Below, piece by piece: positions 46,356-57,768 of a DNA stretch of 64,000 bases. The position numbers and the translations under genes are program-made. The notes below the pieces were generated by a model. The model saw only the letters and a program-made list of their open reading frames with translations. It searched no databases and was not told the origin of the DNA. Source of the DNA: Ustulina deusta (lineage: Eukaryota > Ascomycota > Sordariomycetes > Xylariales > Xylariaceae); the NCBI GenBank assembly GCA_023159155.1, contig JAJNNX010000004.1, forward strand, positions 124,001-188,000, read 5' to 3'. How positions within the stretch are numbered: the first letter of the stretch is position 1; each line of letters begins with the position of its first letter.

Positions 46356-46743
46356 CTCGGTAAAGTCGTAAGCCGTAAGTGGTAGAAATGATAGGCGTAA
46401 TGCTAATTGAAAAACACGCCCTTCAAAGCAAGACTATCTAACCTATATGTACATGTAGGTCACTTGGGTACTTAGGTAACAGTACCTAACCTAGGTGGTC
46501 CAGATTGCTTCTAGATAATTTGGCGGGGGCATGCTTCCAATCACCGCCTTATCAATGTTATCGATAGTGGGGTGGGCGTCTATAGTACCTTGGAGCGGAC
46601 TTCACCGCCTAGAATCCAAGCCCATTATTTTTTATTCTGCCGCATCGCCGAGGAAATTTCCAGCTTGTCTGTTGGTCCGGACCGCAAGAGCTTGATTCGG
46701 GTTTCAGATTTCGCAATCCGTCAATTCAGCCAAATCAGCAAAC
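46356..46743. promoter_or_regulatory. gir2/puf6 shared divergent promoter
   Basis: 388 bp between start codons. Contains GTAGGTCACTTGGGTACTTAG-like palindromic motif copies (46440-46497) and the dyad TTATCAATGTTATCGATAG (46551-46568). Both genes act in ribosome biogenesis/translation, so co-regulation from this interval is plausible but not shown. Confidence 0.45.
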
Positions 46744-48925
46744 ATGGCGCCAAAGAACGACCTAGGGAATAAGAGGAAACTTCCTGATCGTAGCAAGGAC
46801 GCGAAAAGCAAGAAGCCTAAATACGAAAAGCGCCCTCCGCCACCTCCCGCTGATGAGGACGATAGTATAAGTGACGGCGATGACTTTGGCGATAATTCTG
46901 ACCAGGACAACGAGGGCGGCGCCCCATTGAATGGAAAGAAGTCGCAGAGAAATAGCGATGGACCTGCTCGCTCCCAAGGTGGAGACGACCAGGCCGGCAA
47001 GGCCTTCGAAAGAGGTGAGTCTGCCAATTCCAGCGGTTTCCTGTTGTTCTCCACTCACTCTGCCAGGCCAAACATCGAGAGAATCCCACCAGAAACAGAA
47101 ACAACTCGCCCAAGGTCGGAAGGCGAACAAGCCTCTAGCCGACGAACTGAACAGAGCCAAGAAACTATGGGAGAGACTGCGCCGAAAGTCTCATGTACCC
47201 AAGGAGGAAAGACACAAGCTTGTCGAAGAGCTCTTCGCCATTACCACCGGCCGAATGAAAGATTTCGTGCTCAAGCACGATGCAGTCCGTGTTGTTCAGA
47301 CAGCCATCAAATATTCCACACCGGAGAGGAGGAAGATGATTGCGAAAGAACTGCAGGGCACCTATGCGCTGCTGGCAGAAAGCAGGTACGCGAAGTTCTT
47401 GATAGGCAAGCTCATTGTTGAAGGTGACAATGAAGTCCGAGATTTGATCGTTCCAGAGTTCTATGGCCGGGTACGAAAAATGATCAATCATCCAGAGGCC
47501 TCGTGGATCCTGGACGATATATATCGAGGCGTTGCGTCTAAAGAACAAAAGGCCATCTTACTCCGGGAATGGTATGGGCCGGATACCTTCCTCTTCCACG
47601 GGACAGGAGAAGGAGAGGCTGCGCCGACGGCCGAACTTTCGGTAATTTTGGAAAAAGAACCAGGAAAACGAGGGCCTATCATGAAATATCTGCTGGATTT
47701 GACCAACCAGCTGATTCAGAAAAAGATGACCGGCTTCACCATGCTCCATGACGCCATGTACCAATATTACACTAATGTGAAGGCGGGGTCCGAGGAAGCC
47801 AAGGAATACATGGAGATGATCAAGGAAGATGAGAACGGCGATTTGCTCAAAAACATGGCCTTCACAAAATACGGGGCTCGCCTGGTATGCTTACTTTTAA
47901 CATATGGCACGGCCAAAGATCGAAAACAGATCTTAAAAACGTACAAGGACACGTTTCAACTCATGTCGACTGACCCTCACGGCCATCTCATCATACTCAC
48001 CGCTTATGACACGATCGACGACACGGTTTTAACGTCAAAATCTATCATCCTCGAGTTGCTTGGCAAGTCGGAACAAAATGAGGTTTCCAACATCGTTACT
48101 TTGGCCAACGACCCTAATGCCAAGTTAACAATACGGTATCTGCTTGAAGGTGCGAGCAAAGTGCTTTTCGATGGGAGTCATGCAGGTGATCTTCAACTAC
48201 TAGAAGAGATCTGGGAGATCCGGAAAACGACTAGCAAAAAGGACCCGGGGGCCCGTCAAAAAGAATTAGTTGCGGCCTTGTCACCGTCATTACTGGCTGC
48301 TATAGCTTCCTCGCCGGAAGACCTAATAGCTACCTCATTTGGGTGTCAGTTGGTGACGGAGGCCCTTCTCTCCGGGGTTGGGGACAAGTCCCAAGCACTA
48401 AAAGCTGTGGGATCCGCAGCAGGAGGTGATCCAGATGCGGAGTCTGAAAAGGGTGACGATGAAAATGAGGCTATAACCACATTCCCTTCCCCACCCCATA
48501 TCTCTAAATTCCCCCACGGTGGACGTATGTTTAAGACTCTGATATCCGGTGGCCACTTTGACAAATCTTCACGCAAAGTCATCCCGTGTGACCCACCCCT
48601 CCGGTTTGCCGATATTTTATACCCAGTCATTAAGGAGCACATCATGTCATGGGCTACGGGGCCTAGTTCTTTCGTTGTACTCAACCTCCTTGAGGCGGAT
48701 GATTTCTCACATGGGAGTGAATTACGCGAGATATTGAAGAAGCACAAGAAGCAGCTCGAGAAGGCAGCAACCGAGGAAACACCAGACCAGAAGGCCGCCC
48801 GCGAAGCCGTTAAAACCAATGGTGAAGTCGAGAAAGCGGCAAAGAGAGGCAGGAAAGCTGGGTCGAAGAAGGAAAAGCCTGTGGGCAATATGGGCTCGAA
48901 GTTATTACTCGAGAAGTTGGTTTAG
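46744..48925 (+). CDS. puf6: Puf6-like pumilio-repeat nucleolar protein
   Basis: Two exons, 46744..47014 and 47067..48925, with a 52-nt intron; 709 residues. The N-terminus is basic then acidic (KRKLPDRSKDAKSKKPKYEK, DEDDSISDGDDFGDNSD). The core is a PUM-HD-type array: LWERLRRKSHVPKEERHKL, FAITTGRMKDFVLKHDAVRV, VQTAIKYSTPERRKMIAKEL, YALLAESRYAKFLIGKLIVE, FTKYGARLVCLLLTYGTAKD, DPHGHLIILTAYDTIDDTVL, then the C-terminal CPL domain and a basic tail. Puf6 acts in 60S subunit assembly in the nucleolus (with Loc1) and represses ASH1 mRNA in yeast. Family match is clear by repeat order and length. Confidence 0.92.
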
Positions 48926-50461
48926 TAGGCGTTCTAGCTATGAGTACTTAAGCTTTCCGATATAGAGAAGCGGAAGCGTTTGTTCATATGAAATTCAGTA
49001 TCTTATGAGAGATACTTCCCCTATTTCCTGCTGATTAGTATGTATGCCTTGACGAATTGACTCTCCCAATCCCGAGTATGCCACCATTGTCGTGCCAGCA
49101 AGCCGGACGCCGGTAGCACATAACCCCCACACAATCTCCCAGCCCTCTTATAACGGCAGATATGCTGTGATGAAACAACCCTCAAAGTGGATTGATGTTA
49201 AATTTCAAGCTTCTGTAATTTTCCGGAACAGATGGCGGATTGCTTCGCCGAATACTTGATGGCAAGATGTTTCCACTATTACCTAGCGAGTTGGTATAGT
49301 CAAGGAAGCGAGTCCATTCCTTACAGAAAGGAGGAAGAGGAATGTCGCATATATGAGGCTCAATATTACATGGCGACGCCCACTGTGCGTGCCGCGAAGG
49401 GGCATCTAAGGGGCATCTAATTTAGCATCTTGTGTATCGAAGGCACAACAGCTCCGCATCTATATTTACGACGGCATATATATATATATATATATCTAGA
49501 CGCACAGTCAGTCAGTCAGTCAGTCGAAGCCAGTCTCGTTTGTCCAGAAGTGGACCGTGACGAGCCGGCGGGTTTTGGGACGCAAATCTGCCGGCTAGCA
49601 AACAAGCACTGTCGCTCTCCTGCGCTCGGCGTTTGCTGCCACACAGCGCTTGTTGCTGTCACGACATGTTGCTGTCCCGGGATGCCGGCGCCTTCGCCGT
49701 CTTGGAATAGGTGCTTCTTGCCTGATCCTCTCCGGCGGTGAATGGAAGCTTGGTTGGACAACTCAGGACTCGTCTCCCAAGCGCTTCGTGCTTTCGCCAC
49801 GGTATCCTTTGGCCTTGCGCTAGGTGCTCTGAAGCGCCATAAATAGGGGACGGGGGGTTTGGATGTGTGTCTAAGCCCAGGAAAATTTTTTCGTCTGCTT
49901 CACTTGCTGATTTTACGGTTTGTGGTATTGGTCCCTCCCTCTCTGACCCATTGTACTCTTGCTTTGCGCTTCGGTATTGTTTAGGAGGACAATAGCCATT
50001 CCAAACCTCTTTACCCCGAACAGGCGTGGATCACGACACGGCATCATATCATATCTCAGTTGTGCCGAAATTGCCTGGGAGATTTTGTCGTGATCCTTTT
50101 TTTTTTTTTTGCCTTACCGAGAATATTGCCCAGCATTTACATCTTCGTCAACCTCACCCTCGCCTCGTTGCTTCGGAGTCCCATCTAGTCATAAGGCGAG
50201 ATTGTTACCACATTTGACATTCGCAATTACCGGGGTAACGAATTTCCATTGCTTCCTTGCAACTGTAACTCCGTGTTCCCATTGTCTTCTCATCTATCCA
50301 ATCCTCCATAGTCACTCCTCTCCTCTAGCTTTCGCTCTCTGAGAGACCACGACTCCAGCTAGGGGATCCATCTACCAAGTGTGCCGCCCTCTCCCGCCCA
50401 CTACTACCCCCTCCTCTCTTCTACCTCGAAAATCTATCCCCCGCCTGAACGATTTCCAAAA
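48926..50461. other. Intergenic region with simple repeats
   Basis: 1.5 kb. Contains (TA)n at 49477-49495, (CAGT)n at 49506-49524, a T12 run at 50099-50110 and a CT-rich leader (50280-50440) just upstream of the next gene. Small ORFs are not convincing. Confidence 0.5.
49477..49524. repeat. Adjacent (TA)n and (CAGT)n microsatellites
   Basis: TATATATATATATATATA followed within about 10 bp by CAGTCAGTCAGTCAGTCAGT. Confidence 0.85.
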
Positions 50462-51760
50462 ATGGAGCTCGCCTCTGTCCTCCTCGCGCCCATCTTCCAA
50501 AGACAGATGTGTAAACACGGCGCCTTCTACCACTGTGGCAACTTCCAGGGATGTTGTGGAATAGACCCGTGCGCGTTCCTCAATTTCGACAACCCCTGCG
50601 AAGCCGCCCAAGAGGAGGGTGGCGACGGCAGCGACGATGGGAAAACAACTGCGACGGAACAACCCACGATAACCGTGTCGTTGCCAGATTTTTCGACTAG
50701 GCGCCTCGAGACATCCACATCCACCACGACCGAGGATCCGGAAACGTCTTCTTCTTCCGCGGAGCCGTCGCGTCCCTCTACTACCTCTGTAGAGGCTTCT
50801 ACGACCGTGGGCAGCACGACCTTGTCCACCAGCGTCGTCAGCAGGTCCGGTTCTGGTTCGACAACGGGCAGCGCCACGAGGACGCTCCCGGCACCGGTCC
50901 CGACAGCCTCCTCGCACGGCGAAAGCAGCAGCAGTGACGCTCTTTCCGAGTCCGCCATCGTGGGCGTCAGCATCATCGCTGCGGTGGGCGCCATAGTGTT
51001 GCTCGTGGTGTTCTTCTGGTTCGCGCGCCGCCGGCGCCTATCGAAGCGCATGTCGTCGGTTCGAGGCGTCAGCCCCATCCCTCCGTCTCCTTCTACGGTC
51101 TTCGACTTCGGGTTCGCGACGGGCAGGCGCGCGAATCCCACAGGTACGGCGTTCGGGGCCCAGGATCGTGGCTCTCCTCCAGGTACGTCTCACTGATGTT
51201 CTCACATGTTTATACCCATAGCACCCATCATACTGGGCACCACGGCATGATTCCCGTCTTGGGGAGGGGAGGGGGGGTTGGGTTGGGATTCGAGATATAG
51301 ATAGCAATGATTGCTTACTTACATTCATCCATCAGCATCGGATATCCGCGCCCCATACGGCCATCTATATCCTCCCAGAGACGCACACCTTCCTCAGCAA
51401 TCTAGCGCGGCCGAGATACAACAACCAACAGAGCCAGAACCCATGCACGCCGAACTCGACTCAGCCGAGCCGCAGCGTCCCGATGTTAGCATACAGCGGT
51501 CACTGAGCGCGCTGTCACCGGACACAACACCCCCGCTACCGAGACGGCCCTCTTTGCCCGCCGTGCGGGTCCATCCGCCGCAGTTGACTCCCGGGTTTCC
51601 CGGCACGCAGATGGGCATCCAGCATCATGATCGTGGCGGTGGTCAGAATTACCGTGGCTCGACCAATGCTCCGCGGGGCACACCTCGCGCTACGTTGAAT
51701 GCCACGGACGACGAGCGGAGGAATAATCAATATGCTAATAGTTGGGCGTATGGGCCGTGA
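50462..51760 (+). CDS. Single-pass membrane protein with Cys-rich N-terminus
   Basis: Two exons, 50462..51182 and 51336..51760, 153-nt intron; 381 residues. The N-terminal 50 residues contain seven Cys in a compact cassette (MCKHGAFYHCGNFQGCCGID, then PCAFLNFDNPCEA). A long Ser/Thr-rich segment (about 60-160) is a likely O-glycosylated stalk. One membrane helix follows at about 166-188 (AIVGVSIIAAVGAIVLLVVF), then a stop-transfer ARRRRLSKR and a Pro/Ser-rich cytoplasmic tail. This resembles fungal wall-sensor architecture (Wsc/Mid2-like) but the Cys cassette is not a WSC domain. There is no classical signal peptide at the chosen ATG, so topology rests on the stop-transfer charges. Unknown function. 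Confidence 0.75.
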
Positions 51761-52644
51761 GGGACTGTGTCAACGGTCGCATCTGAAGAGGGAGGGGAGG
51801 GACATAAAAGATAATGTTTGCAAGGGGAACAGGGCGAGTTTCTTTTCGTTGATTTGGTCAGTAGGCGTATCTGTAGGGATGACGCAACAAGGCAAAGTCC
51901 ATAATAAACATCAAGGCCGAGGCGTCACTGCATTATAAGGGGGGAAACTGCTGAGCAAGGGTGAGAAGATACCATGTACATGGAGCTTGCATGTTGACTC
52001 CCTCTTTTTCTCACATTGTGAGTGGAAGACGAGTGATTAACTGGCTAGGTAGGTAGGGAGGTAGGGAGAAGGTTGGCCAGTCTCAAGGAGAATGTTCTAT
52101 AATAAAAGCGTTGCCTCTTTAACCTCTCTCGCACTTGACCACAATCTTTCCTCTATCCCTTCCTTCTTGAGTCCAAGAACCGAATCTCAAATAGCTCCCC
52201 ATCTCGCCTATTTTTTGCCTGCCTTTTTGCCTTTGATGGGGTATACAAACAAATCAAATAACAGAGGGGCAGAAAGAGGGGAGGAAAGGATGGAAATTAG
52301 TCTAGACATTTCTCACCAAGGTATTTTCTTCCCACCAGCTGTAGCAGACATACCCAACGCCATTCATGCAAATCGTGAGGCAAGAAGAAAAGCAACCCTG
52401 CTTATGCAACAAAGCAATCGTGAATGCAAAACGCCGTGCAGGAAACCACACTCGTAATCTATTGTTTTAGAGAGAAGCAGGAGACTGGCAAGGCATGGGG
52501 GGCAGACGGGGCTTCGTTGCTCTAAGTGAGCAACTCTCATATACGCAGAATTGGTGTAGATACTCCGTATTCTCCACTGGTATAAATCATCATCAATGCG
52601 GCTGACCACATGAAGATCAAGTACCAGGGAAGCTAGAGTTCGGC
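51761..52644. other. Convergent intergenic region
   Basis: 0.88 kb; one TAGGTAGGTAGGGAGG cluster near 52046. No supported gene. Confidence 0.4.
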
Positions 52645-53263
52645 TCAGTTCGGCATCAGCTTGTTCACCTCGTCAAGTAGCTCTTGCAAGTCCTCGTCAC
52701 TGATCTTGTCGGTGAGCGACGGGATTAACGTCTTGGCCTCTTCAGCAGTTTCGCAGCACAGAGAGCCTATCAATTGATTGTGAGTTCTGCAGTGGACAAG
52801 GACATCAGAAAGAGAAAAGTCGCATACCGAGTTGTGCGCGCTCGAACTTGTGAAATTCCTTATGTGAGCTTAACAGTCGCTCGACAGCCTCGACGTTCTC
52901 CTTCTTCTTGAAGCGTGAAAATGCATCTAGGTAGTCGACCGTCTTGGTCAACATCCTGCCCACAAGCACATATTAGCTACCGTGTCCAACCACAAAGAGT
53001 TCCCCGTATCGATGGCCAGGCCAGAAGGCCACCGGGGTAGATGGAGAAATTGGGCATGCATACTCGGTCTCGTTGATATTCTTGCGGTCGTTCCGTCGCT
53101 TCGCTACGAGCGCATTGATGACCAGCGCAGCCTCGGACAGCGTCAGTGTGTCGACGTCCTGGAACTCGCCAAGGTTGATAGTTGTTGACGCCTCTTCGTT
53201 GCCGGCGGCTATGGCCTTGGCGCGCGAAGTCTGATGAAACTGTTCTGTTTCAGGGCGCGACAT
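52645..53263 (-). CDS. rpb4: RNA polymerase II subunit Rpb4
   Basis: Three exons, complement of 52645..52766, 52828..52955 and 53064..53263; introns 61 and 108 nt; 149 residues. The sequence gives MSRPETEQFHQTSRAKAIAA, NEEASTTINLGEFQDVDTLT, LSEAALVINALVAKRRNDRK, MLTKTVDYLDAFSRFKKKEN, VERLLSSHKEFHKFERAQLG, LCCETAEEAKTLIPSLTDKI and SDEDLQELLDEVNKLMPN. This is the complete HRDC-like Rpb4 fold; with Rpb7 it forms the stalk of Pol II, used in initiation, mRNA export and decay. The LGSLCCETAEEA junction confirms the second splice. Divergent from trs23. Confidence 0.94.
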
Positions 53264-53882
53264 GGCGGCTAATTCGTCTCCGGGCTCTGGAGCAACGGGG
53301 TCGGCGGTGGAAGGGCAGGGAGGATTTGCGATGTGAGGAACGAGTGGGATCGGCGATGAAAGCGTCGCGGTTTGGCACGAGTAACAAGCGATGCGCCCGG
53401 CAGTTGCCAGCCAAGAACAGATGCGGATATAGTGCGATTGATATATATGTGGCTTGTTTAACGGTATCTGTGCAGCTTTGGCGCGAGAGACGAGCTCTTT
53501 GTGATAAATCTACCAGATGCCGTGGATATCAGATGTCTGGCCCAGATGTTGTCCGAGGTTTGGCCCTGACCCAACAGTTCAAGGGCACGCGAGTTGGTGT
53601 TGAATTCGGTAGTCCCCTGCAAGCAATGCACTGGCATACCTGCCTGCAAGCACTCTTCCCTACCGAAGTCCAGCAGGTACCCGCCTGTGCGTACCTCTCT
53701 AACTTAGTGCCCAGGGCGGTAAATGTGGGGAAACTTCGGCATAGGTAGCCAACTTAAGGTTCTCATGGATACCTACCTCACCAGTAAATTCTGCGAGATA
53801 AGACATGACCAAGCGAAGGGTGAGAGTAGACGATTATATTCTCCGTTCCCCAGTACTGGTCTTGATCTCGGCAGTCGTCGTC
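53264..53882. promoter_or_regulatory. rpb4/trs23 divergent intergenic region
   Basis: 619 bp between the two start sites. The 3' part must include the trs23 5' leader exon, because that gene's start codon is split by an intron. No clear element identified. Confidence 0.45.
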
Positions 53883-54508
53883 ATGTATGTTGCCCTGACG
53901 CCTTCAATGCACATGAACATCGGCTAATACTTGCGTTGAAAGGGGAATCCTAGCTCTTATTGTCATTAACAAGGCCGGGGGTCTCGTCTACAACCGCACT
54001 TTCGGAGACGGCCTCAACCAGCTCAATACAAATGACTATCTTGTCCTGGCTGGAACTTTTCATGGGTGAGTTATAAGAGTCCCAGTCGGTCCACGTTCTC
54101 AGAGCCCTGGGGCATTATGCTGCCACTGGATCATCGGCAATTAACCCTTTCACTTTCAGAGTCCACGCCATCACCACCCGCTTGTGTCCACCCAAACCAC
54201 AGCCGCAGCAGGCTGCTTCAATTGCCACGGACAGCATACTGAATCGTCCTGAGCCGCCTTCTGGTCTTGAGGTACTCGAGTCTGAAAACTTCCGGTTACA
54301 GTGTTTCAACACTTTGACAGGCACCAAGTTCCTGCTCTTTACCGACACTCTCCAGGCCAACGTGGATGTTGCCATGCGCAAAGTATATGATCTTTATGCC
54401 GACTATGTCACCAAAAACCCCTTTTACCAACTTGAGATGCCTATACGTTGCGATACCTTCGACAGGAAGCTGAATTCGTACATCAGAGAGATTAACACTG
54501 CTCGGTGA
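53883..54508 (+). CDS. trs23: TRAPP complex subunit Trs23 (start codon split by an intron)
   Basis: Exons 53883..53884 (AT only), 53943..54065 and 54160..54508; introns of 58 and 94 nt; 157 residues. AT|GTATGT...GCTAATAC...GAAAG|G rejoins ATG, giving MGILALIVINKAGGLVYNRT. No other in-frame ATG precedes this conserved N-terminus. Further blocks: NTNDYLVLAGTFHGVHAITT, ENFRLQCFNTLTGTKFLLFT, RKVYDLYADYVTKNPFYQLE, MPIRCDTFDRKLNSYI. This is the longin-like fold of Trs23/TRAPPC4, a core subunit of the TRAPP Rab-GEF at the ER-Golgi interface. A proline-rich insert (PPKPQPQQAAS) is usual in fungi. Convergent with rpn10. Confidence 0.88.
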
Positions 54509-54813
54509 CGGAACCTGTAATGGACTTCTGCCTCCCGGCACAAGTCTCCGGAGAATTGAGTACAGGGCGTGAGTGAGGCGTGTGCTATAGCCCAGGGGTT
54601 CTTTGCATGGCATGGCGTTTAGGAGTTAATCGTCTGTCTGCAATTGACAGACAACCAGCTGGTTCGATCAATAATGAAGAGATAGCCACGTGGCCGTGGT
54701 TCCAGGACAACATTTTCCTCTAAGCCTAGCATTTGACGTTCCCTATCTAGTAGTGTACACTCCTGACTCCGAGGCCCATGCCATTAAGTATTTGACAGGT
54801 GAGGCTAATTCAA
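54509..54813. other. Convergent 3' intergenic region
   Basis: 305 bp between the trs23 and rpn10 stops; presumably 3' UTRs. Nothing else seen. Confidence 0.45.
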
Positions 54814-55775
54814 TTATGATGTGTCCATCTTGTCACCACCGTCCTTGCCTTTCTTATCTTGAGATCCACTGCCACTTGCCTCGCCTCGCTCGTTTAACAA
54901 GGGCTGATTCTCGCCCTCTTCCTTGATGTCTTCCAGGTTCGACTTGCTCTTTGCCGCCTCCTCTTCCTGGGCGGCTTTGGCCTGTCGGGCATTCTCTTCT
55001 TCCATACTCATACGTAGAGCGAGCGCCAGCTCCGGATCAGCACTGGGGTCGAAGTCGAAACCACCAAAGTCTCCACCGGCTTCGGCCATCCCACCGCTAC
55101 CAGAACCGCCCGCTGCTCCCTCGCCAAGTAGAATCGGTGTAGAAAGAAGCTGGTCACTGAGAAGTTTACCGCTTGGAGGGATGACAACAAGATGAGAGTT
55201 ATCATTGCCTTTCACAACGTTGTTAAAAGATTCAAGTTTCTTCTGTACAGCGTCATCGTTCAAGTCGCCGAACAAGATGAAGTCGATATCAATGTTGCCC
55301 TTTTTCATCTTCTTCGCGAGAGAAATGAGTTTCTTTTCGTCGTCAGCTACAGGCGAGCAGACAAATACAATGATGCGTTGACGTTGCGACTTATTCTGCC
55401 GATGCTTCAGGGCAAGCTGTTGTATGAACACGAATGTTAGCTAATCCCCGCCTTTTGCTGGAAATGGCCGGGATGGAGACGTACGCTAGCGATTTGGATA
55501 CCCGTGGCAAGATGCGAAGAGCCTGATATCTTCTTCTTGGTGCGATGCAGACCTTCCAACAGCTTTCCCCGTTCTGTCGTCAATGTTGAGAGAACCTCAG
55601 GTCCTTTGCCACCCATGCTCATCAAACCAACCGACGATTCGGGGTTTCCCTGTGTCACACTATCGAATAGAATATTTATCGCATCAACTTGAGCGTCAAA
55701 GCGAGATGGCGTGTAATCTCCATTTCGACTGCTCTCCGAGTTGTCCACTACGAGCATGACAGCCTGGAGCGGCAT
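54814..55775 (-). CDS. rpn10: 26S proteasome ubiquitin receptor Rpn10
   Basis: Two exons, complement of 54814..55416 and 55485..55775, 68-nt intron in phase 0; 297 residues. N-terminal vWA domain: MLVVDNSESSRNGDYTPSRF, NPESSVGLMSMGGKGPEVLS, GSSHLATGIQIASLALKHRQ, QRIIVFVCSPVADDEKKLIS, DIDFILFGDLNDDAVQKKL, LVVIPPSGKLLSDQLLSTPI. A Gly-rich linker leads to one ubiquitin-interacting motif DPELALALRMSMEEENARQA. The tail is charged (DKKGKDGGDKMDTS). Rpn10 recognises polyubiquitin and stabilises the lid-base contact. One UIM agrees with fungal Rpn10 (animals have two). The second proteasome-related gene in the window, not linked to nas6. Confidence 0.94.
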
Positions 55776-56436
55776 CTTAACGAGGATGGGTCGGGTGTAT
55801 CGGGGTGTAGGAGATGGACGGTGAGGTAGTTTCGGATGGTAGTTGCGAAAGCGAAAAGGAAGTGAGAGTGGTGATAGGCCGGCGCAATGTAGAGTTTCTC
55901 AGTCAGCTGCCGGGGTGGGTAGTAGTACCACTAGAAGGGTGCCCGTTGCTAAGGTATGACGAGTGAAGGACGAGGCTGGAATTATGTGGATGTTGAAGTG
56001 TGATAGAGAACCTTGGAAGCTTGTCAACGTCAGGTCAGTGCAGCCTTGAGCTCACTGCAGGCATACCTAAGTAGGTAAGTACAGTATCCCAGATACCTAC
56101 CTAATGCCGTATTACCTACTAGTACTACATAGTCTGGGCGCGGGCAGGCATTTACACCTAACCTTAGTAAGTAAGTAGGTAGGTACTTGTGTGTGGGTCC
56201 AGTGCTCGGGCCAGATGCAGTTCCGCGTTTGGTTGGACACCAGAAACCGGGGTAGCTGTTAAATGTAAACAAAAAGACTCTAGTCTAGACACGACTATCC
56301 AGCTCCTCAACCCTGCGCGCATCGCTTGAAATCCAATCTGCCGCTCAATTCCAGAACACCATTCACACTGATTCACCACCTGCGAACACGGCTATCCAAA
56401 CGAACTCTATACACAACCCGTCTAGAACCGGTCATC
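55776..56436. promoter_or_regulatory. rpn10/borealin divergent intergenic region
   Basis: 661 bp; dense TAGGTAGGTA/TACCTACC repeats at 56063-56189. No Rpn4-type GGTGGCAAA box was noticed by eye near rpn10. Confidence 0.45.
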
Positions 56437-57590
56437 ATGGCTCCTGTGCGACCACAAAAACGCAAATCTCCCTCGCTGCCAAGTACTTCTCCGCAGAGGA
56501 GTCCCATCCTCAAGAAGCGCAAGATAGGCATCACGCTTGCTCAGAAGCAAGCATTGATTGACAACCTTCAGCTCGAAAGTACGTATCCATGAATGGGGGT
56601 GTCTCCCGAGGGCGATGTTTAATAGTAGAGACAGTCACCGAACGCGCGCGGCGGTTAAGAGCTCAGTACAACATACAGGCACAACAGCTGCGGTCACGCG
56701 TAGAAATGCGCGTCAACCGTATCCCGACGACATTACGAAGGCTCAGGATGGATGAGCTCCCGAAAAGATCGCTTCATTCGCAACAACTTCGGCTCCCACC
56801 CAGGTCCCAGTATGTAGCCATGCCTCCACCGGTCCCAGCGAAGGATGGAACATCGCCCAAGCCTATCGCCCGGAAGCCACTGCCCACGGCCAGCTCGACT
56901 CGTGGGCTCAAGCGGTTGAGGTGCGGCTTGCAATATGACCTTTGCGCACATAAGCTAACACCATTTAGCACCGAGATTTCCGGCGCGGATAAAGAAAACC
57001 AAGGCGAGGCTATAGACAACCCTAGGAAGAGACTACGGGGGGCGCCCATCCAGCCGAAGGCGCCCATCTCAGCATCACAAGTCCTGTCCCCAACGTCATC
57101 GAATACACGCATTCTACCTAGAGATCGACCAGCTTCGCCTACGAAATCTATGATCAGCCGACCTGCATCACCAATGAAAGCCCCACCGACCAAAGCTTCT
57201 TCCAATATTCTTTCAAGTATAGTGGAGAGAGCCAAGGCGACGCGGCCAACAACCACTGCGAGAAAAGCCACCGCCTCCTCAACAGCAAGTTCCAGTGCTG
57301 GAACTACCGCGACGACAGCGACCGGCCGAACACGCAAAGCGGCAGCGCCGCCGCCATCTACTACTACAACTCGGGGCAAACGGAAGGTTAGCGTGACCAG
57401 TGAGTCAAGTGAGGGGAGCACAGCGACTGTGGTTAAGAAGACAACCGCCTCGAGAACCACAAGGACGGCCCCTGCTGCTAAAAGGACCGTGATGAACACG
57501 ATCAAGTCGGCTACAACTAAGAAGGCCTCGGCAGCAAAAGCTGCCCCGGCCGCACCAACAACAGGGAGGACGCTGAGGAAACGGGCTTAG
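56437..57590 (+). CDS. Borealin/Nbl1-like chromosomal passenger complex subunit
   Basis: Three exons, 56437..56578, 56635..56920 and 56969..57590; 349 residues. The N-terminus has the Nbl1/borealin helix that packs with survivin and INCENP: KKRKIGITLAQKQALIDNLQ, then across intron 1 LEITERARRLRAQYNIQAQQ, LRSRVEMRVNRIPTTLRRLR. The second intron (GTGCGG...GCTAAC...TTTAG) removes a non-conserved stretch and joins GLKRL to STEISGADKENQ. The rest is a basic, Ala/Thr/Lys-rich disordered tail. The complex targets Aurora kinase to centromeres and the spindle midzone. The intron-1 acceptor CAG at 56634 was chosen over TAG at 56628 because it gives the expected LEITERAR spacing. Confidence 0.87.
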
Positions 57591-57768
57591 AAAGTAAACG
57601 GTGGGCCGTATGTGCACGGAAAGGTATTGGCGCACGGCGTTCAGGTACGATCACAGGGCTTCACGTCGGCTAGGCGACATCATATTGGCTTGGGATTAAG
57701 AATTATCGTTTTGGCATTGATCGAATATCCTGATGTTCCCAGCGTGACTATAGGTGGTCAAGAATTAA

